Below, piece by piece: positions 34,631 through 43,680 of a stretch of 64,000 nt of DNA. Where the stretch lies: contig DASSKK010000069.1 of assembly GCA_035690495.1 (NCBI GenBank), forward strand, positions 1-64,000, in the 5' to 3' direction. The notes beneath the pieces were generated by a model, which was given only the letters and a program-made list of their open reading frames with translations, made no database searches and was not told where the DNA came from. The stretch comes from DASSKK01 sp035690495 (lineage in GTDB: Bacteria > Actinomycetota > Actinomycetes > Propionibacteriales > Nocardioidaceae). The first letter of the stretch is position 1. Every line of letters begins with the position of its first letter. Both the position numbers and the translations under genes were made by a program.

Positions 34631-36307
34631 TTAGACGTGGCGGCGGGACTGGACCACCCGGAACCGGCTGGCCACGTAGGCGCCGTCGGTGTAGGACGCA
34701 TTCGCGGCGGGGTTCGCACCGGTGCCGTGGAAGTCGCTGAACGCGGCCGACTGGTTGACGAACACGCCGCCGGTGAGGTTCTCCGAGAGCGCGACACCGG
34801 CGTCCAGGGCGGCGTCGCGCATCTGCTCGACGACCTGCGGAGTGGTGCTGTAGATCGACGCCGTCATCGCGCCGTGCTCCTGCACCGTGCTGCGGAACAG
34901 GTCGATCGACTCGTCGGTGCCGTCCGTCGCGATCAGGTAGGCGACCGGCCCGAAGCACTCCGACTCGTAGACCTTCGCGTCGTCGGCGGTCAGGCCGATC
35001 AGCGTGGGCGTGCGGACCACTGCGTCGTCGTACGCCGGGTGCTTGACGTGGCGCGACTCGACGAGGACCTTGCCGCGCGACCCGGCGTCCTCGAGCCGGG
35101 ACAGCACGCCGTCGTTGACCACGCCGCCGAGCAGCTCGACCGCCCGGGCGTCGTCGCCGAGCAGGTTGCCGAAGGCCGCCTCGATCCCGGCCGCGACGTC
35201 CTCGACGCTCTTCTTGCCCTCGTCGGTGTCGATCCCCGCGGCCGGCAGGAAGACGTTCTGGGGGGCCGTGCACATCTGTCCGGTGTAGAGCGCGAACGAG
35301 AACGCCAGGTTGCCGCACATCCCGGCGAAGTCGTCGGTGGAGTCGACGACCACGGTGTTCACCCCGGCCTTCTCGGTGAACACGGTCGCCTGCCGGGCGT
35401 TGTCCTCCAGCCACTCCCCGAACGCGTTGGAGCCGGTGAAGTCGACCAGCTTGACCTCTGGGCGTACGGCGAGAACCTTGGCCAGCCCGTCGGCCGGGTC
35501 CTCGGCGGCGAGCGTGACCAGGTGCGTGTCGAAGCCGGCCTCGGCGAGCACCTCCTGGGCGACCTGCACGGTGATCGCCAGCGGCAGCACCGCACCAGGG
35601 TGCGGCTTGACGATCACCGGGTTGCCGCAGGCCAGGGACGCGAACAAGCCAGGGTAGGAGTTCCAGGTGGGGAACGTGTTGCAGCCGACCACCAGCGCCA
35701 GCCCGCGCGGCACCGGCGTGAACGTCTTCTCCATCCGCAGCGGCTCCCGGCGGCCGGGCTTCTCCCAGACCGCCGACGCCGGGGTGCGGGTCATCTCGGC
35801 GTAGGCGTAGCCGATCGCCTCCAGCGCTCGGTCCAGCGCGTTGGCTCCGCCGGCCTGGAACGCCATCACGAACGCCTGTCCCGACGTGTGCTGGACGGCG
35901 TTCGCCAGCTCGAAGACCCGCGTGTGCAGCCGGGCCAGGATCTCCAGGCACACCCCGACCCGAGCCTGCGGACCGGCGTCGCGGAACGCCTTCAGGCCCG
36001 CACCGGCCGCCGAGACCAAGGCGTCGACGCCGCCGGGAGCGACGCGCGGGTAGCGCGTGTCCAGCGCGAAGCCGAACGGCGACTTCTCGGTCGCCACGGT
36101 GCCACCGGCGCCGGGCGTGTCGAGCGGGAAGTCCGCGCCTCGCCACGCCTCGAAGGCCGCCTTGCCCTCGGCGGCCGCGTTCTCGCCGTACACCTTCGGG
36201 GACGGCGACTCGTCGAACGCGGAGAAGTACTCCCGGCTCGACGCGGCCGCGATCGCGTCGTTCAGCATCTGCTCGTGGGCGGCGAACATCTCCGAAGCGT
36301 TGCTCAT
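34631..36307 (-). CDS. paaN: Phenylacetate degradation aldehyde dehydrogenase PaaN
   Basis: 558 residues. ALDH superfamily: VVGCNTFPTWNSYPGLFASL, NPVIVKPHPGAVLPLAI, VDFTGSNAFGEWLE (NAD site), and FALYTGQMCTAPQNVFLP with the catalytic Cys. Length and motifs match the PaaN group that lacks the C-terminal MaoC hydratase of PaaZ, so it would oxidise the ring-opened semialdehyde only. Start ATG 36307 has GAGGAC upstream. It is divergent from the unknown gene at 36451 and near paaI and paaK; paaABCDE are not in this window. A palindrome stands 9 bp upstream of the start. Confidence 0.9.
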   Translation of the reverse strand: MSNASEMFAAHEQMLNDAIAAASSREYFSAFDESPSPKVYGENAAAEGKAAFEAWRGADFPLDTPGAGGTVATEKSPFGFALDTRYPRVAPGGVDALVSAAGAGLKAFRDAGPQARVGVCLEILARLHTRVFELANAVQHTSGQAFVMAFQAGGANALDRALEAIGYAYAEMTRTPASAVWEKPGRREPLRMEKTFTPVPRGLALVVGCNTFPTWNSYPGLFASLACGNPVIVKPHPGAVLPLAITVQVAQEVLAEAGFDTHLVTLAAEDPADGLAKVLAVRPEVKLVDFTGSNAFGEWLEDNARQATVFTEKAGVNTVVVDSTDDFAGMCGNLAFSFALYTGQMCTAPQNVFLPAAGIDTDEGKKSVEDVAAGIEAAFGNLLGDDARAVELLGGVVNDGVLSRLEDAGSRGKVLVESRHVKHPAYDDAVVRTPTLIGLTADDAKVYESECFGPVAYLIATDGTDESIDLFRSTVQEHGAMTASIYSTTPQVVEQMRDAALDAGVALSENLTGGVFVNQSAAFSDFHGTGANPAANASYTDGAYVASRFRVVQSRRHV

Positions 36308-36315
36308 CAGGTCCT

Positions 36316-36329
36316 CACAGACGTTTGTG
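36316..36329. promoter_or_regulatory. Palindrome upstream of paaN
   Basis: CACAGACGTTTGTG is a 14-bp palindrome with one mismatched pair (CACArAC/GTyTGTG), 8 bp before the paaN start (minus strand). A PaaR/TetR-type repressor bound here would block translation or transcription start; inference from position and symmetry only. Confidence 0.5.
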
Positions 36330-36450
36330 ACAGTGCGACGCACGTGTGCGGCCAGTCTGTCACGGTGCCGCGGCCAGGCTGAGGTGGACGGTCGGCTGCG
36401 CATTTCGACAGGATGCGTCGCCCCACCGGTCCGGGTGCGATGCTGGCGGC

Positions 36451-37098
36451 GTGAGCACGTGGACCGAGCTTCGGGCGACGCTCCTGCGAGTGGTCGACGA
36501 GCACCCGGATGCCCTGCACGTCTATCCCGGTCCGAGCACGGCCGCCCGGCACGACGAACCCTGGGAGATCCACCTGGCGGCGTGGGCGCTCGATGTCGCC
36601 GCGGACCTGCACGAGCGGTTCGGCGACGCTGTGGAGCTCAAGGTCGGCGCCATGCATTACCCGCAGCAGCGGCTCCGCCGACCTCCACCAAGCCTGAAGG
36701 AGCTGGTGCCAGCGGAGTCTTGCGGAATCCGCACCAGACTCCCACGACCGCTGGCGATCGCGTCCGGGCACGGCGTCAGATGCGAGGTCGTGATCGGGAA
36801 CGGGACGAGCGACAGGGTGGTCCTGTCCGCTACAGGCGGCCTTCTAGGCTCGGTGGTCACCGACGACGAAGGCGAGGTGTCGGCCGAGGACACGGGTCCG
36901 ACCCAATCGTCGCTTGTCACGTTCGGCGTCGAGCCGCACACGGAGCTGGCCGTGCCGACATGGGTCGGCACCGAGAGTCTTCGCCCGGAGCTCGGGTACG
37001 CCCTCCCCGCGGGGCGATGGTGGCTCGTCGCTTGCCTCGATGTCGGCGAGACGGCGACGCTGCGGTCCTCGGCGATGCCGTTCACGATCACGCCCTGA
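36451..37098 (+). CDS. Hypothetical protein (215 residues)
   Basis: From GTG 36451 the product runs VSTWTELRATLLRVVDEHPD, then LHVYPGPSTAARHDEPWEIH, DVAADLHERFGDAVELKVGA and a C-terminal beta-rich half with PTWVGTESLRPELGYALPAG and RWWLVACLDVGETATLRSS. No signal peptide or membrane segment. I do not recognise the family. The coding frame shows high third-position GC and GATGCT lies 7 nt before the GTG, consistent with a leaderless start. It lies between paaN (divergent) and the GNAT gene. Confidence 0.6.
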   Translation: MSTWTELRATLLRVVDEHPDALHVYPGPSTAARHDEPWEIHLAAWALDVAADLHERFGDAVELKVGAMHYPQQRLRRPPPSLKELVPAESCGIRTRLPRPLAIASGHGVRCEVVIGNGTSDRVVLSATGGLLGSVVTDDEGEVSAEDTGPTQSSLVTFGVEPHTELAVPTWVGTESLRPELGYALPAGRWWLVACLDVGETATLRSSAMPFTITP

Positions 37099-37157
37099 GG
37101 ATCTGGTAGGTGGACGGAGTGCGGTCACGCCCGGTCGGCGGGCGATAGCCTGCCGGG

Positions 37158-37631
37158 GTGCTGCTACGACCGGTCGAGGACACCGACATCGACGACGTGC
37201 TGGCGCTCAACGAGCGCAACGTGACGATGCTCGCGCCGATGGACGAGACGAAGCTCCGGCTGCTGCGCGGGATCGCGGACCGCTTCGACGTCATCGAGGT
37301 GGACGGCGCGTTCGCCGGCCTGGTGGTGACGTTCGCACCGGGCGCGCCGTACGACTCCCCCTACTACCGGTGGTTTTCGGGCAGGTACGACGACTTCTGC
37401 TACCTGGACCGGATCGTGCTGCACGAGGACCTCCGCCGGCGCGGGCTCGGGAGTGCGGCGTACGACGAGATCGAGTCGTCGGCCAAGCAGCACGGGCGCA
37501 TGCTGCTCGAGGTGAACCTCACGCCGCGCAACGAGCCGAGTCTGGCGTTCCACGCGGGTCGTGGGTACGCCGAGGTCGGGCGGCTCGGGGACGACGTACA
37601 CCTGGTGTCGTTGCAGGAGAAGCCACTGTGA
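37158..37631 (+). CDS. GNAT family N-acetyltransferase
   Basis: 157 residues. N-terminal LLRPVEDTDIDDVLALNERN, central beta strands, and the acetyl-CoA site LDRIVLHEDLRRRGLGSAAY (about 90-110), then NLTPRNEPSLAFHAGRGYAE typical of Gcn5-type enzymes. Acceptor substrate unknown. GTG 37158 is 7 nt after TAGCCT (37146-37151), so the message is probably leaderless. Its stop overlaps the paaI start (GTGA), so the two are coupled and this may start a GNAT-paaI-paaK operon. Confidence 0.88.
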   Translation: MLLRPVEDTDIDDVLALNERNVTMLAPMDETKLRLLRGIADRFDVIEVDGAFAGLVVTFAPGAPYDSPYYRWFSGRYDDFCYLDRIVLHEDLRRRGLGSAAYDEIESSAKQHGRMLLEVNLTPRNEPSLAFHAGRGYAEVGRLGDDVHLVSLQEKPL

Positions 37632-38053
37632 CCCCGCAGGAGCGGGCCGAGCGCTCCGCCGAGGTGATGTGGGGCGGCGACAAGGCCAGCCAGGGACTCG
37701 GCATGCGGCTGGTCGCGGTCGGGCCGGGGACCGCGACGCTCGAGATGGACGTCCGCGAGGACATGGTCAACGGGCATGCGATCGGGCACGGCGGGTTCAC
37801 GTTCAGCCTCGCGGACTCGGCGTTCGCGTTCGCGTGCAACTCCTACAACGCCAGGACGGTCGCCGCTGCGTGCGAGATCCGGTTCCTGGCGCCGACCCGG
37901 CTCGGAGAACGATTGGTCGCCGAGGCTGTCGAGCGGACTCGTCTGGACCGCGACGGCGTCTACGACATCACCGTGCGCAACGATGCGGGGGTCGTCGCGG
38001 AGTTCGTCGGGCGCAGCAAGCAGATCCGGGGAGCGTTGTTCGAGGAGGAGTAG
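37628..38053 (+). CDS. paaI: PaaI family hydroxyphenylacetyl-CoA thioesterase
   Basis: 141 residues, hotdog fold. NGHAIGHGGFTFSLADSAFA (about 43-62) carries the PaaI HGG/AD catalytic motif with Asp, and AACEIRFLAPTRLGERLVAE follows. In phenylacetate catabolism it hydrolyses dead-end hydroxylated or ring-epoxide CoA esters to free CoA. Placed between GNAT and paaK with overlapping ends on both sides (GTGA at the start, TAGTG at the end). Confidence 0.92.
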   Translation: MTPQERAERSAEVMWGGDKASQGLGMRLVAVGPGTATLEMDVREDMVNGHAIGHGGFTFSLADSAFAFACNSYNARTVAAACEIRFLAPTRLGERLVAEAVERTRLDRDGVYDITVRNDAGVVAEFVGRSKQIRGALFEEE

Positions 38054-39384
38054 TGGTTTCGACAAGCTCAACCACCGGGGATGGCTCAACCACCGGGGAT
38101 GGCTCAACCACCGCCGGGGAGATCCCCGAGCTCACGCTGGAGCAACTGCGCGAGCTGCAGACCGCGCGACTGCGTGAGACCGTGCACCGCGCCTACGAGC
38201 ACGTCCCGCACTACCGGCGGGCGTTCGACGACGCCGGCGTCTCCCCCGACGACGTGCGCTCGACGGCCGATCTGGCGAAGCTCCCGTTCACCACCAAGGA
38301 GGACCTGCGGCAGAACTACCCGTTCGGGATGTTCGCCGTCCCCCGCGAGCAGGTGGCCCGGATCCACGCCTCCTCGGGCACCACCGGCAAGCCCACCGTC
38401 GTCGGCTACACGCAGGCAGACCTGGACGTCTGGTCGGAGGTGATGGCCCGCTCGATCCGTGCCGCCGGCGGCCGGCCGGGCGACGTGGTGCACGTGGCCT
38501 ACGGGTACGGCCTGTTCACCGGCGGGCTCGGTGCGCACTACGGCGCGGAGCGGCTCGGCTGCACCGTCGTCCCCGTCAGCGGTGGGATGACCGAGCGCCA
38601 GGTGCAGCTGATCGTGGACTTCGCGCCGCGGGTGATCATGCTGACGCCGTCGTACTTCCTGGCGATCCTCGATGAGATGGAGCGGCAGAACGTCGACCCG
38701 CACAGCACCGCCCTGGAGATCGGCATCTTCGGTGCCGAGCCGTGGACCGACCAGATGCGCGAGGAGGTCGAGAGACGCAGCGGCATCCACGCCGTCGACA
38801 TCTACGGCCTCTCGGAGGTGATCGGGCCGGGGGTCTCCCAGGAGGCGGTCGAGACCAAGGACGGGCTGCATGTGTGGGAGGACCACTTCTTCCCCGAGAT
38901 CGTCGACCCGGTGACGCACGAGCCGCTTCCCGACGGCGAGGAGGGCGAGCTGGTGTTCACCAGCCTCACCAAGCAGGCGATGCCGGTGATCCGGTACCGC
39001 ACCCGCGACCTGACGCGGCTGCTGCCGGGCACGGCGTACCCGGCCTTCCGGCGGATGCAGAAGGTGACCGGTCGCAGCGACGACATGATGATCGTGCGAG
39101 GCGTCAACGTCTTCCCCACCCAGATCGAGGAGCAGATCCTCAAGGTGGAGGGTCTCGCGCCGCACTACCTGTGCGTGCTCACCCGGCCGGGCAACCTCGA
39201 CGAGCTGACCGTGCAGGTCGAGGCGTACGACGCCCGGGCACCGCGTGCCTCGCTGGGCGGGCAGCTCGCCGGGCTGGTCAAGAGCCACGTCGGCGTCACC
39301 GTCGAGGTCGAGGTGCTCGACCCGCATGCGCTGCAACGCTCGCTCGGGAAGGCGAAGCGGATCGACGACCGCCGGACCCGATAA
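38053..39384 (+). CDS. paaK: Phenylacetate-CoA ligase PaaK with repeat-derived N-terminus
   Basis: 443 residues. Makes phenylacetyl-CoA from phenylacetate, ATP and CoA, the entry step of the pathway. Motifs: HASSGTTGKPTVVGYTQADL (AMP-binding P-loop, about 104-123), YGYGLFTGGLGAHYGAERLG, DIYGLSEVIGPGVSQE, YRTRDLTRLLPG, and GRSDDMMIVRGVNVFPTQIE. The first 22 residues are low-complexity, VVSTSSTTGDGSTTGDGSTT, encoded by a family B repeat and an 18-bp tandem; the true family-like sequence starts at about IPELTLEQL. GTG 38053 shares a base with the paaI stop (TAGTG) and follows GAGGAGGAG. Confidence 0.92.
   Translation: MVSTSSTTGDGSTTGDGSTTAGEIPELTLEQLRELQTARLRETVHRAYEHVPHYRRAFDDAGVSPDDVRSTADLAKLPFTTKEDLRQNYPFGMFAVPREQVARIHASSGTTGKPTVVGYTQADLDVWSEVMARSIRAAGGRPGDVVHVAYGYGLFTGGLGAHYGAERLGCTVVPVSGGMTERQVQLIVDFAPRVIMLTPSYFLAILDEMERQNVDPHSTALEIGIFGAEPWTDQMREEVERRSGIHAVDIYGLSEVIGPGVSQEAVETKDGLHVWEDHFFPEIVDPVTHEPLPDGEEGELVFTSLTKQAMPVIRYRTRDLTRLLPGTAYPAFRRMQKVTGRSDDMMIVRGVNVFPTQIEEQILKVEGLAPHYLCVLTRPGNLDELTVQVEAYDARAPRASLGGQLAGLVKSHVGVTVEVEVLDPHALQRSLGKAKRIDDRRTR
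38056..38117. repeat. Family B repeat and 18-bp tandem forming the PaaK N-terminus
   Basis: GGTTTCGACAAGCTCAACCA starts a family B unit; the 18-mer GGCTCAACCACCGGGGAT is then present in tandem (38064-38117, about 2.7 copies), coding GDGSTT repeats in PaaK. The repeat touches the paaI stop/paaK start junction, so it appears to have replaced or extended the original start region. Confidence 0.75.
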
Positions 39385-39462
39385 CGGGTAGCTGTGAAGT
39401 CCGCCGCGACAAGCGGTGTGCGGCCTACACTCACCCGAACCGGTCAGGGAGGGGTGGGGGCA

Positions 39463-40926
39463 ATGCAGCGAGTGGGAAGCCGCACCGTGATCTGCGGCCT
39501 GACGTCCGCCCTGGCTGCCGGAACCCTGGTCGCGAGCGCCCTCACGACCCCTGCGAGCGCGCACGCCGTCCGCGGCGTCGACACCTCGCGGAACGTCTTC
39601 GGGTCGGGCTACTCGCCCGACCCGCACCGCGACAGCGTCTACCCCGGCACCGGAGAGTCCAGCGTCGACGTCCTGCACTACGACCTCCGCCTGCACTGGG
39701 CGCCGAGCACGCGCACGCTGAAGGCGACCGCGAAGCTCACCATGCGGCCCACGGCCACCGAGCAAAGGTTCACCCTCGACCTCTCCTCCGCGCTGCACGT
39801 CGACGCGGTCGCGGTGGACGGCGCCCAGACGACGTACCACCGCGACGGGCACGAGCTGATCATCCGGGCACCGACGGGGCTGAGGACCAACCGGGTCGCG
39901 CACGTCCGGATCCGCTACCACGGCACGCCGAAGCCGGCGAAGGCACCGACGAGTCGCAGCGACGAGCCGACGGTCGGGTGGCACACGCTGCGCGACGGGC
40001 GGGTGTGGGCGATGCAGGAGCCGTACGGCGCGTTCACGTGGTACCCGGTCGACGACCAGCCCGCCGACAAGGCGATGTACACGATCACCCTCAACGTCCC
40101 CGACCGGTGGACCGGCGTCTCCAGCGGCCACATGCACCGCACGCACAAAGGCCACCGGATGATCACCCGGTTCACCAACCGCGACCCGATGGCCGCCTAC
40201 CTGGTCACGGTGGCGATCGGGCCCTACAGGCACTACCTCGATCGCGGCCCGCACCACCTGCCGATCAGCTACTGGGTCCCGAAGGGCAAGCCGTCCTACC
40301 TGAAGCCGCTGCGGAAGACACCCGCGACGCTGCGATGGCTGGAGAGCAAGCTCGGCCGCTATCCGTTCGACCGCGCGGGCATCCTGGTCACTCCGTCCCA
40401 GTCGGCGATGGAGACCCAGACGATGATCACGATGGGTGCCGCGAACTTCGCCTACGGCGGGCGCGACGTCCGCGAGACTGTCGCCCACGAGCTCGCGCAC
40501 GCGTGGTACGGCGACACGGTCACGCCGCGCAACTGGGACGACCTGTGGATGAACGAGGGCTTCGCGATGTACGTCGAAGCGCGCTACACGGTGCACATGG
40601 GCTGGCACACCTGGCGCTACTGGCAGCGCGAGTTCGCCCGCGACGACAACTACTGGCGGACCGTATTCGGCCCACCCGGCGACTACCGCAAGGACCAGTT
40701 CGCGCAGATCAACGTCTACTACTGCACCGCGCTGATGCTCGAGCATCTGCGCACTCTGCTCGGCGCGGCCACCTTCGACGGGCTGCTGCGCGCATGGCCG
40801 CAGACCCACCGCGACGGCACCGCGGACCGTGACGGTTACGCTGCCTGGGTGGAACATCGCACCGGCACCGATGTCGCGGCCTTCCTCGACCGGTGGCTCA
40901 CCTCGCCGACGACGCCGAAGAGCTGA
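39463..40926 (+). CDS. Secreted M1 family aminopeptidase-like metallopeptidase
   Basis: 487 residues. Signal peptide (MQRVGSRTVICGLTSALAAG ... ASALTTPASAHA). N-terminal beta saddle domain (VLHYDLRLHWAPSTRTLKAT), then gluzincin catalytic domain: AMETQTMITMG (GAMEN-like region, here SAMET), VAHELAHAWYGD (zinc HExxH, about residue 345) and LWMNEGFAMYVEA (third zinc ligand Glu). It lacks the long C-terminal M1 domain, as short actinobacterial secreted forms do. It would trim peptides outside the cell. ATG 39463 preceded by GGGAGGGG. The downstream CoA transferase starts 5 nt after its stop. Confidence 0.9.
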   Translation: MQRVGSRTVICGLTSALAAGTLVASALTTPASAHAVRGVDTSRNVFGSGYSPDPHRDSVYPGTGESSVDVLHYDLRLHWAPSTRTLKATAKLTMRPTATEQRFTLDLSSALHVDAVAVDGAQTTYHRDGHELIIRAPTGLRTNRVAHVRIRYHGTPKPAKAPTSRSDEPTVGWHTLRDGRVWAMQEPYGAFTWYPVDDQPADKAMYTITLNVPDRWTGVSSGHMHRTHKGHRMITRFTNRDPMAAYLVTVAIGPYRHYLDRGPHHLPISYWVPKGKPSYLKPLRKTPATLRWLESKLGRYPFDRAGILVTPSQSAMETQTMITMGAANFAYGGRDVRETVAHELAHAWYGDTVTPRNWDDLWMNEGFAMYVEARYTVHMGWHTWRYWQREFARDDNYWRTVFGPPGDYRKDQFAQINVYYCTALMLEHLRTLLGAATFDGLLRAWPQTHRDGTADRDGYAAWVEHRTGTDVAAFLDRWLTSPTTPKS

Positions 40927-40931
40927 GGCGC

Positions 40932-42080
40932 GTGCTCGACGACCTCGTCGTGGTCGACCTGACGCGCGCGCTGGCCGGTCCGCACGCCGCGATGATGCTC
41001 GGCGACCTCGGCGCCAGGGTGATCAAGGTCGAGTCCCCGAAGAGCGGCGACGACTCCCGGCACTGGGGGCCGCCGTTCGTCGGACCGCAGGACGAGCCGG
41101 TCTCGACGTACTTCATGTCGGCCAACCGCAACAAGGAGTCGGTCACCGCCGACCTGAAGTCCGACGACGGCAAGCGGTTCCTCACCGCCCTGGTCGGGCG
41201 GGCCGACGTACTCATCGAGAACTTCCGCCCCGGCGTCCTGGACCGGCTCGGCTTCTCCGTCGAGCGGCTGCACGAGATCAACCCGCGGCTGGTGATCTGC
41301 GCGATCACCGGGTTCGGCCACGACGGGCCGGAGGGCGGCCGCGCCGGCTACGACCAGATCGCCCAGGGCGAGGCCGGGCTGATGTCGCTCACCGGCCCCT
41401 CGGCCGAGGAGCCCACCAAGGTGGGGGTGGCGATCGGCGACCTGCTCGCCGGGATGTACGCCGCCTACGGCATCCTCGCCGCACTCCACGAGCGCGCCCG
41501 CACCGGCAAGGGCCGGGTGGTGCGGACCAGCCTGCTCGCCTCGATCGTCGGTGTGCACGCGTTCCAGGGCACCCGGTGGACGGTGGCCAAGGACGTGCCG
41601 CACGCGATCGGCAACCACCATCCGTCGATCGCGCCCTACGGGCTGTTCCACACCGCCGATGCCCCGGTGCAGATCGCCTGCGGCAACGACAACCAATGGC
41701 GGACGCTGGCCGAAGTGCTCGATGTCGACGCGGACCGGTTCCCCGCCAACCGGGACCGGGTCGAGCGGCGCGACGAGCTGATCGAGGTGATGGAGGCGGC
41801 GCTCGCCGACGACGGCGCGGAGGCCTGGCTGGCGCGGTTCGCCGAGGCCGGGATCCCGGCCGGCAAGGTACGCACCGTCGACGACGTCTACGGCTGGGAG
41901 CAGACCCGCTCACAAGGGCTGGTGGTCGAGGTCGACCATCCGACCGCGGGCCGGGTCGAGCTGCCCGGGCCCCCGCTGCGGTTCGACGACAACCTCTTCG
42001 CCGGCGCCCGCGAGCGGCACCTGCCGCCCCCGCGACTCGGAGAGCACGACGAGTCGGTGCGCGACTGGCTCGGCCTCTGA
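40932..42080 (+). CDS. CaiB/BaiF family CoA transferase (class III)
   Basis: 382 residues. LDDLVVVDLTRALAGPHAAM start, LGARVIKVESPKSGDDSR, ANRNKESVTADLKSDDGK, ADVLIENFRPGVLDRLGF, and the catalytic Asp region GYDQIAQGEAGLMSLTG (about 142-158; Asp144 or nearby). Transfers CoA between organic acids; the pair cannot be named. Neighbours include a carboxyltransferase gene and phenylacetate genes. GTG 40932 is chosen because GAGG stands just before it; a longer in-frame GTG at 40893 overlaps the peptidase gene. Confidence 0.9.
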   Translation: MLDDLVVVDLTRALAGPHAAMMLGDLGARVIKVESPKSGDDSRHWGPPFVGPQDEPVSTYFMSANRNKESVTADLKSDDGKRFLTALVGRADVLIENFRPGVLDRLGFSVERLHEINPRLVICAITGFGHDGPEGGRAGYDQIAQGEAGLMSLTGPSAEEPTKVGVAIGDLLAGMYAAYGILAALHERARTGKGRVVRTSLLASIVGVHAFQGTRWTVAKDVPHAIGNHHPSIAPYGLFHTADAPVQIACGNDNQWRTLAEVLDVDADRFPANRDRVERRDELIEVMEAALADDGAEAWLARFAEAGIPAGKVRTVDDVYGWEQTRSQGLVVEVDHPTAGRVELPGPPLRFDDNLFAGARERHLPPPRLGEHDESVRDWLGL

Positions 42081-42096
42081 CCCGACCCGACCCCGA

Positions 42097-42155
42097 CCCC
42101 GATTCGTCCGCGGAACTGCGTCCGGTTCGCGCGGACCGACCGCGGACGAATCGGG
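42097..42155. repeat. Family A palindromic repeat, copy 2 (intergenic)
   Basis: CCCCGATTCGTCCGCG (42097-42112) and CGCGGACGAATCGGG (42141-42155) enclose GAACTGCGTCCGGTTCGCG, which itself holds GAAC...GTTC. It lies between the CoA transferase stop and the carboxyltransferase start, ending 18 bp before the latter, where it could fold into a hairpin that ends upstream transcription. Confidence 0.85.
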
Positions 42156-42173
42156 AGGTGGCAGGATCGCGGC

Positions 42174-43676
42174 ATGAGCGAGCGGCTGTCTGCGCGTGAG
42201 CTGATCGACCTCGTGCTGGACGACGGGTCGTTCGTCTCGTGGGACTCCCCGCCCCAGCGCGGCACGGTTGACGAGGCGTACGCCGACCAGCTCGCCCGCG
42301 CGCAGGAACGCAGTGGCGTCGACGAGGCGGTGATCACCGGCGAGGGCCGGATGCGTGGGCGCCGAGTGGCTCTGGTCGCCTGCGAGTTCGGCTTCCTGGC
42401 CGGCTCCATCGGTACAGCCGCCGCGGCGCGCCTGACCGAGGGGGTCGAGCGGGCCACCGCCGAACGCCTGCCGCTGCTGGCCGCCCCGGTGTCGGGCGGC
42501 ACCCGGATGCAGGAAGGCACCGTCGCGTTCGTGCAGATGGTGCGCATCTCGGCCGCGATCGCTGCCCACAAGAGGGCCGGCCTGCCCTATCTGGTCTACC
42601 TGCGCCACCCCACCACCGGCGGCGTGATGGCGTCGTGGGGATCACTGGGCCACGTCACGGTCGCGGAGCCGGGAGCGCTCCTCGGCTTCCTGGGACCACG
42701 TGTCTACGAGCAGCTGTACGGCGAGTCGTTCCCGGACGACGTACAGACGGCGGAGAACCTCTATGCCCACGGGCTGATCGACGGAGTCGTCGCACACGAG
42801 GACCTCGCGGACCTTCTCGACCGGGCGCTGAGCATCCTGCAGGCACCGCGGGAGTCGCTACGCGCCGTGCCCGACCCGCCCGACGAGCCGGTCGAGGACG
42901 TGGATGCCTGGGAGTCGATCCGCCGCTCCCGTCGCGGCGATCGGCCGGGCGTGCGCAGGCTGCTCAGGTACGCCGCTTCCGACGTGATCCCGCTCAACGG
43001 GACCGGCGAGGGCGAATCCGACCCGGGGCTGCTGATCGCGCTGGCCAGATTCGGCGACTCACCATGCGTGTTCCTCGGGCAGGACCGGCGCGGACAGACT
43101 GAAGCGCATCCCCTCGGCCCTGGTGCGCTGCGCGAGGCGCGACGTGGCATGCGGCTGGCCGCCGAGCTGCACCTGCCGCTGATGACCGTGATCGACACCG
43201 CCGGTGCGGCGCTGTCGGTGGAGGCGGAGGAGGGCGGGATGGCCGGCGAGATCGCGCGCTGTCTTGCCGATCTGGTCAGCCTCGAGGCGCCCACGCTGTG
43301 CCTGCTGCTCGGCGAGGGAACAGGCGGAGGCGCGCTCGCGCTGCTGCCCGCCGATCGGGTCATTGCCGCGCAGCACGGCTGGCTGGCGCCGCTTCCCCCG
43401 AAGGGTGCGAGCGCGATCGTGCACCGCGACACGCGCCACGCCGCCGAGATGGCCCGCGACCAGGGGGTGCGGTCGGTCGACCTGCGCGCCGCCGGGCTGG
43501 TGGACCGGATCGTCGCCGAGCTTCCGGACGCCGCCGACGAGCCGGAGCTGTTCTGTGACCGGCTCGGGGCGGTGCTGCGGTTCGAGCTGGCAGCGCTCGC
43601 GGCGCGCGATCCCGCAGAGCTGGTCGCGCAGCGTGCCCTCCGCTACCGCGCGCTCGTCGCGCCACGGCCAACCTAG
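42174..43676 (+). CDS. Acyl-CoA carboxyltransferase-like protein, AccD-AccA type fusion
   Basis: 500 residues. First half resembles AccD: DDGSFVSWDSPPQ, GRMRGRRVALVACEFGFLAG, AAPVSGGTRMQEGTVAFVQM, HPTTGGVMASWGSLG (oxyanion loops). Second half resembles AccA: GRLLR-like linker, PCVFLGQDRRGQ, GMRLAAELHLPLMTVIDTAG, LGEGTGGGALALLPADRVIA. No zinc-finger Cys at the N-terminus and no biotin carboxylase or BCCP gene nearby, so it either pairs with subunits elsewhere or acts as a non-biotin crotonase-type enzyme. ATG 42174 lies 7 nt after CAGGAT and directly after a palindromic repeat. Coupled to the cold-shock-like gene 4 bp downstream. Confidence 0.85.
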   Translation: MSERLSARELIDLVLDDGSFVSWDSPPQRGTVDEAYADQLARAQERSGVDEAVITGEGRMRGRRVALVACEFGFLAGSIGTAAAARLTEGVERATAERLPLLAAPVSGGTRMQEGTVAFVQMVRISAAIAAHKRAGLPYLVYLRHPTTGGVMASWGSLGHVTVAEPGALLGFLGPRVYEQLYGESFPDDVQTAENLYAHGLIDGVVAHEDLADLLDRALSILQAPRESLRAVPDPPDEPVEDVDAWESIRRSRRGDRPGVRRLLRYAASDVIPLNGTGEGESDPGLLIALARFGDSPCVFLGQDRRGQTEAHPLGPGALREARRGMRLAAELHLPLMTVIDTAGAALSVEAEEGGMAGEIARCLADLVSLEAPTLCLLLGEGTGGGALALLPADRVIAAQHGWLAPLPPKGASAIVHRDTRHAAEMARDQGVRSVDLRAAGLVDRIVAELPDAADEPELFCDRLGAVLRFELAALAARDPAELVAQRALRYRALVAPRPT

Positions 43677-43680
43677 ACCT

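Noticed and set aside
38104..40857. A 917-codon minus-strand frame opposite paaK and the M1 peptidase
   Set aside because: Antisense shadow of genes with clear catalytic motifs.
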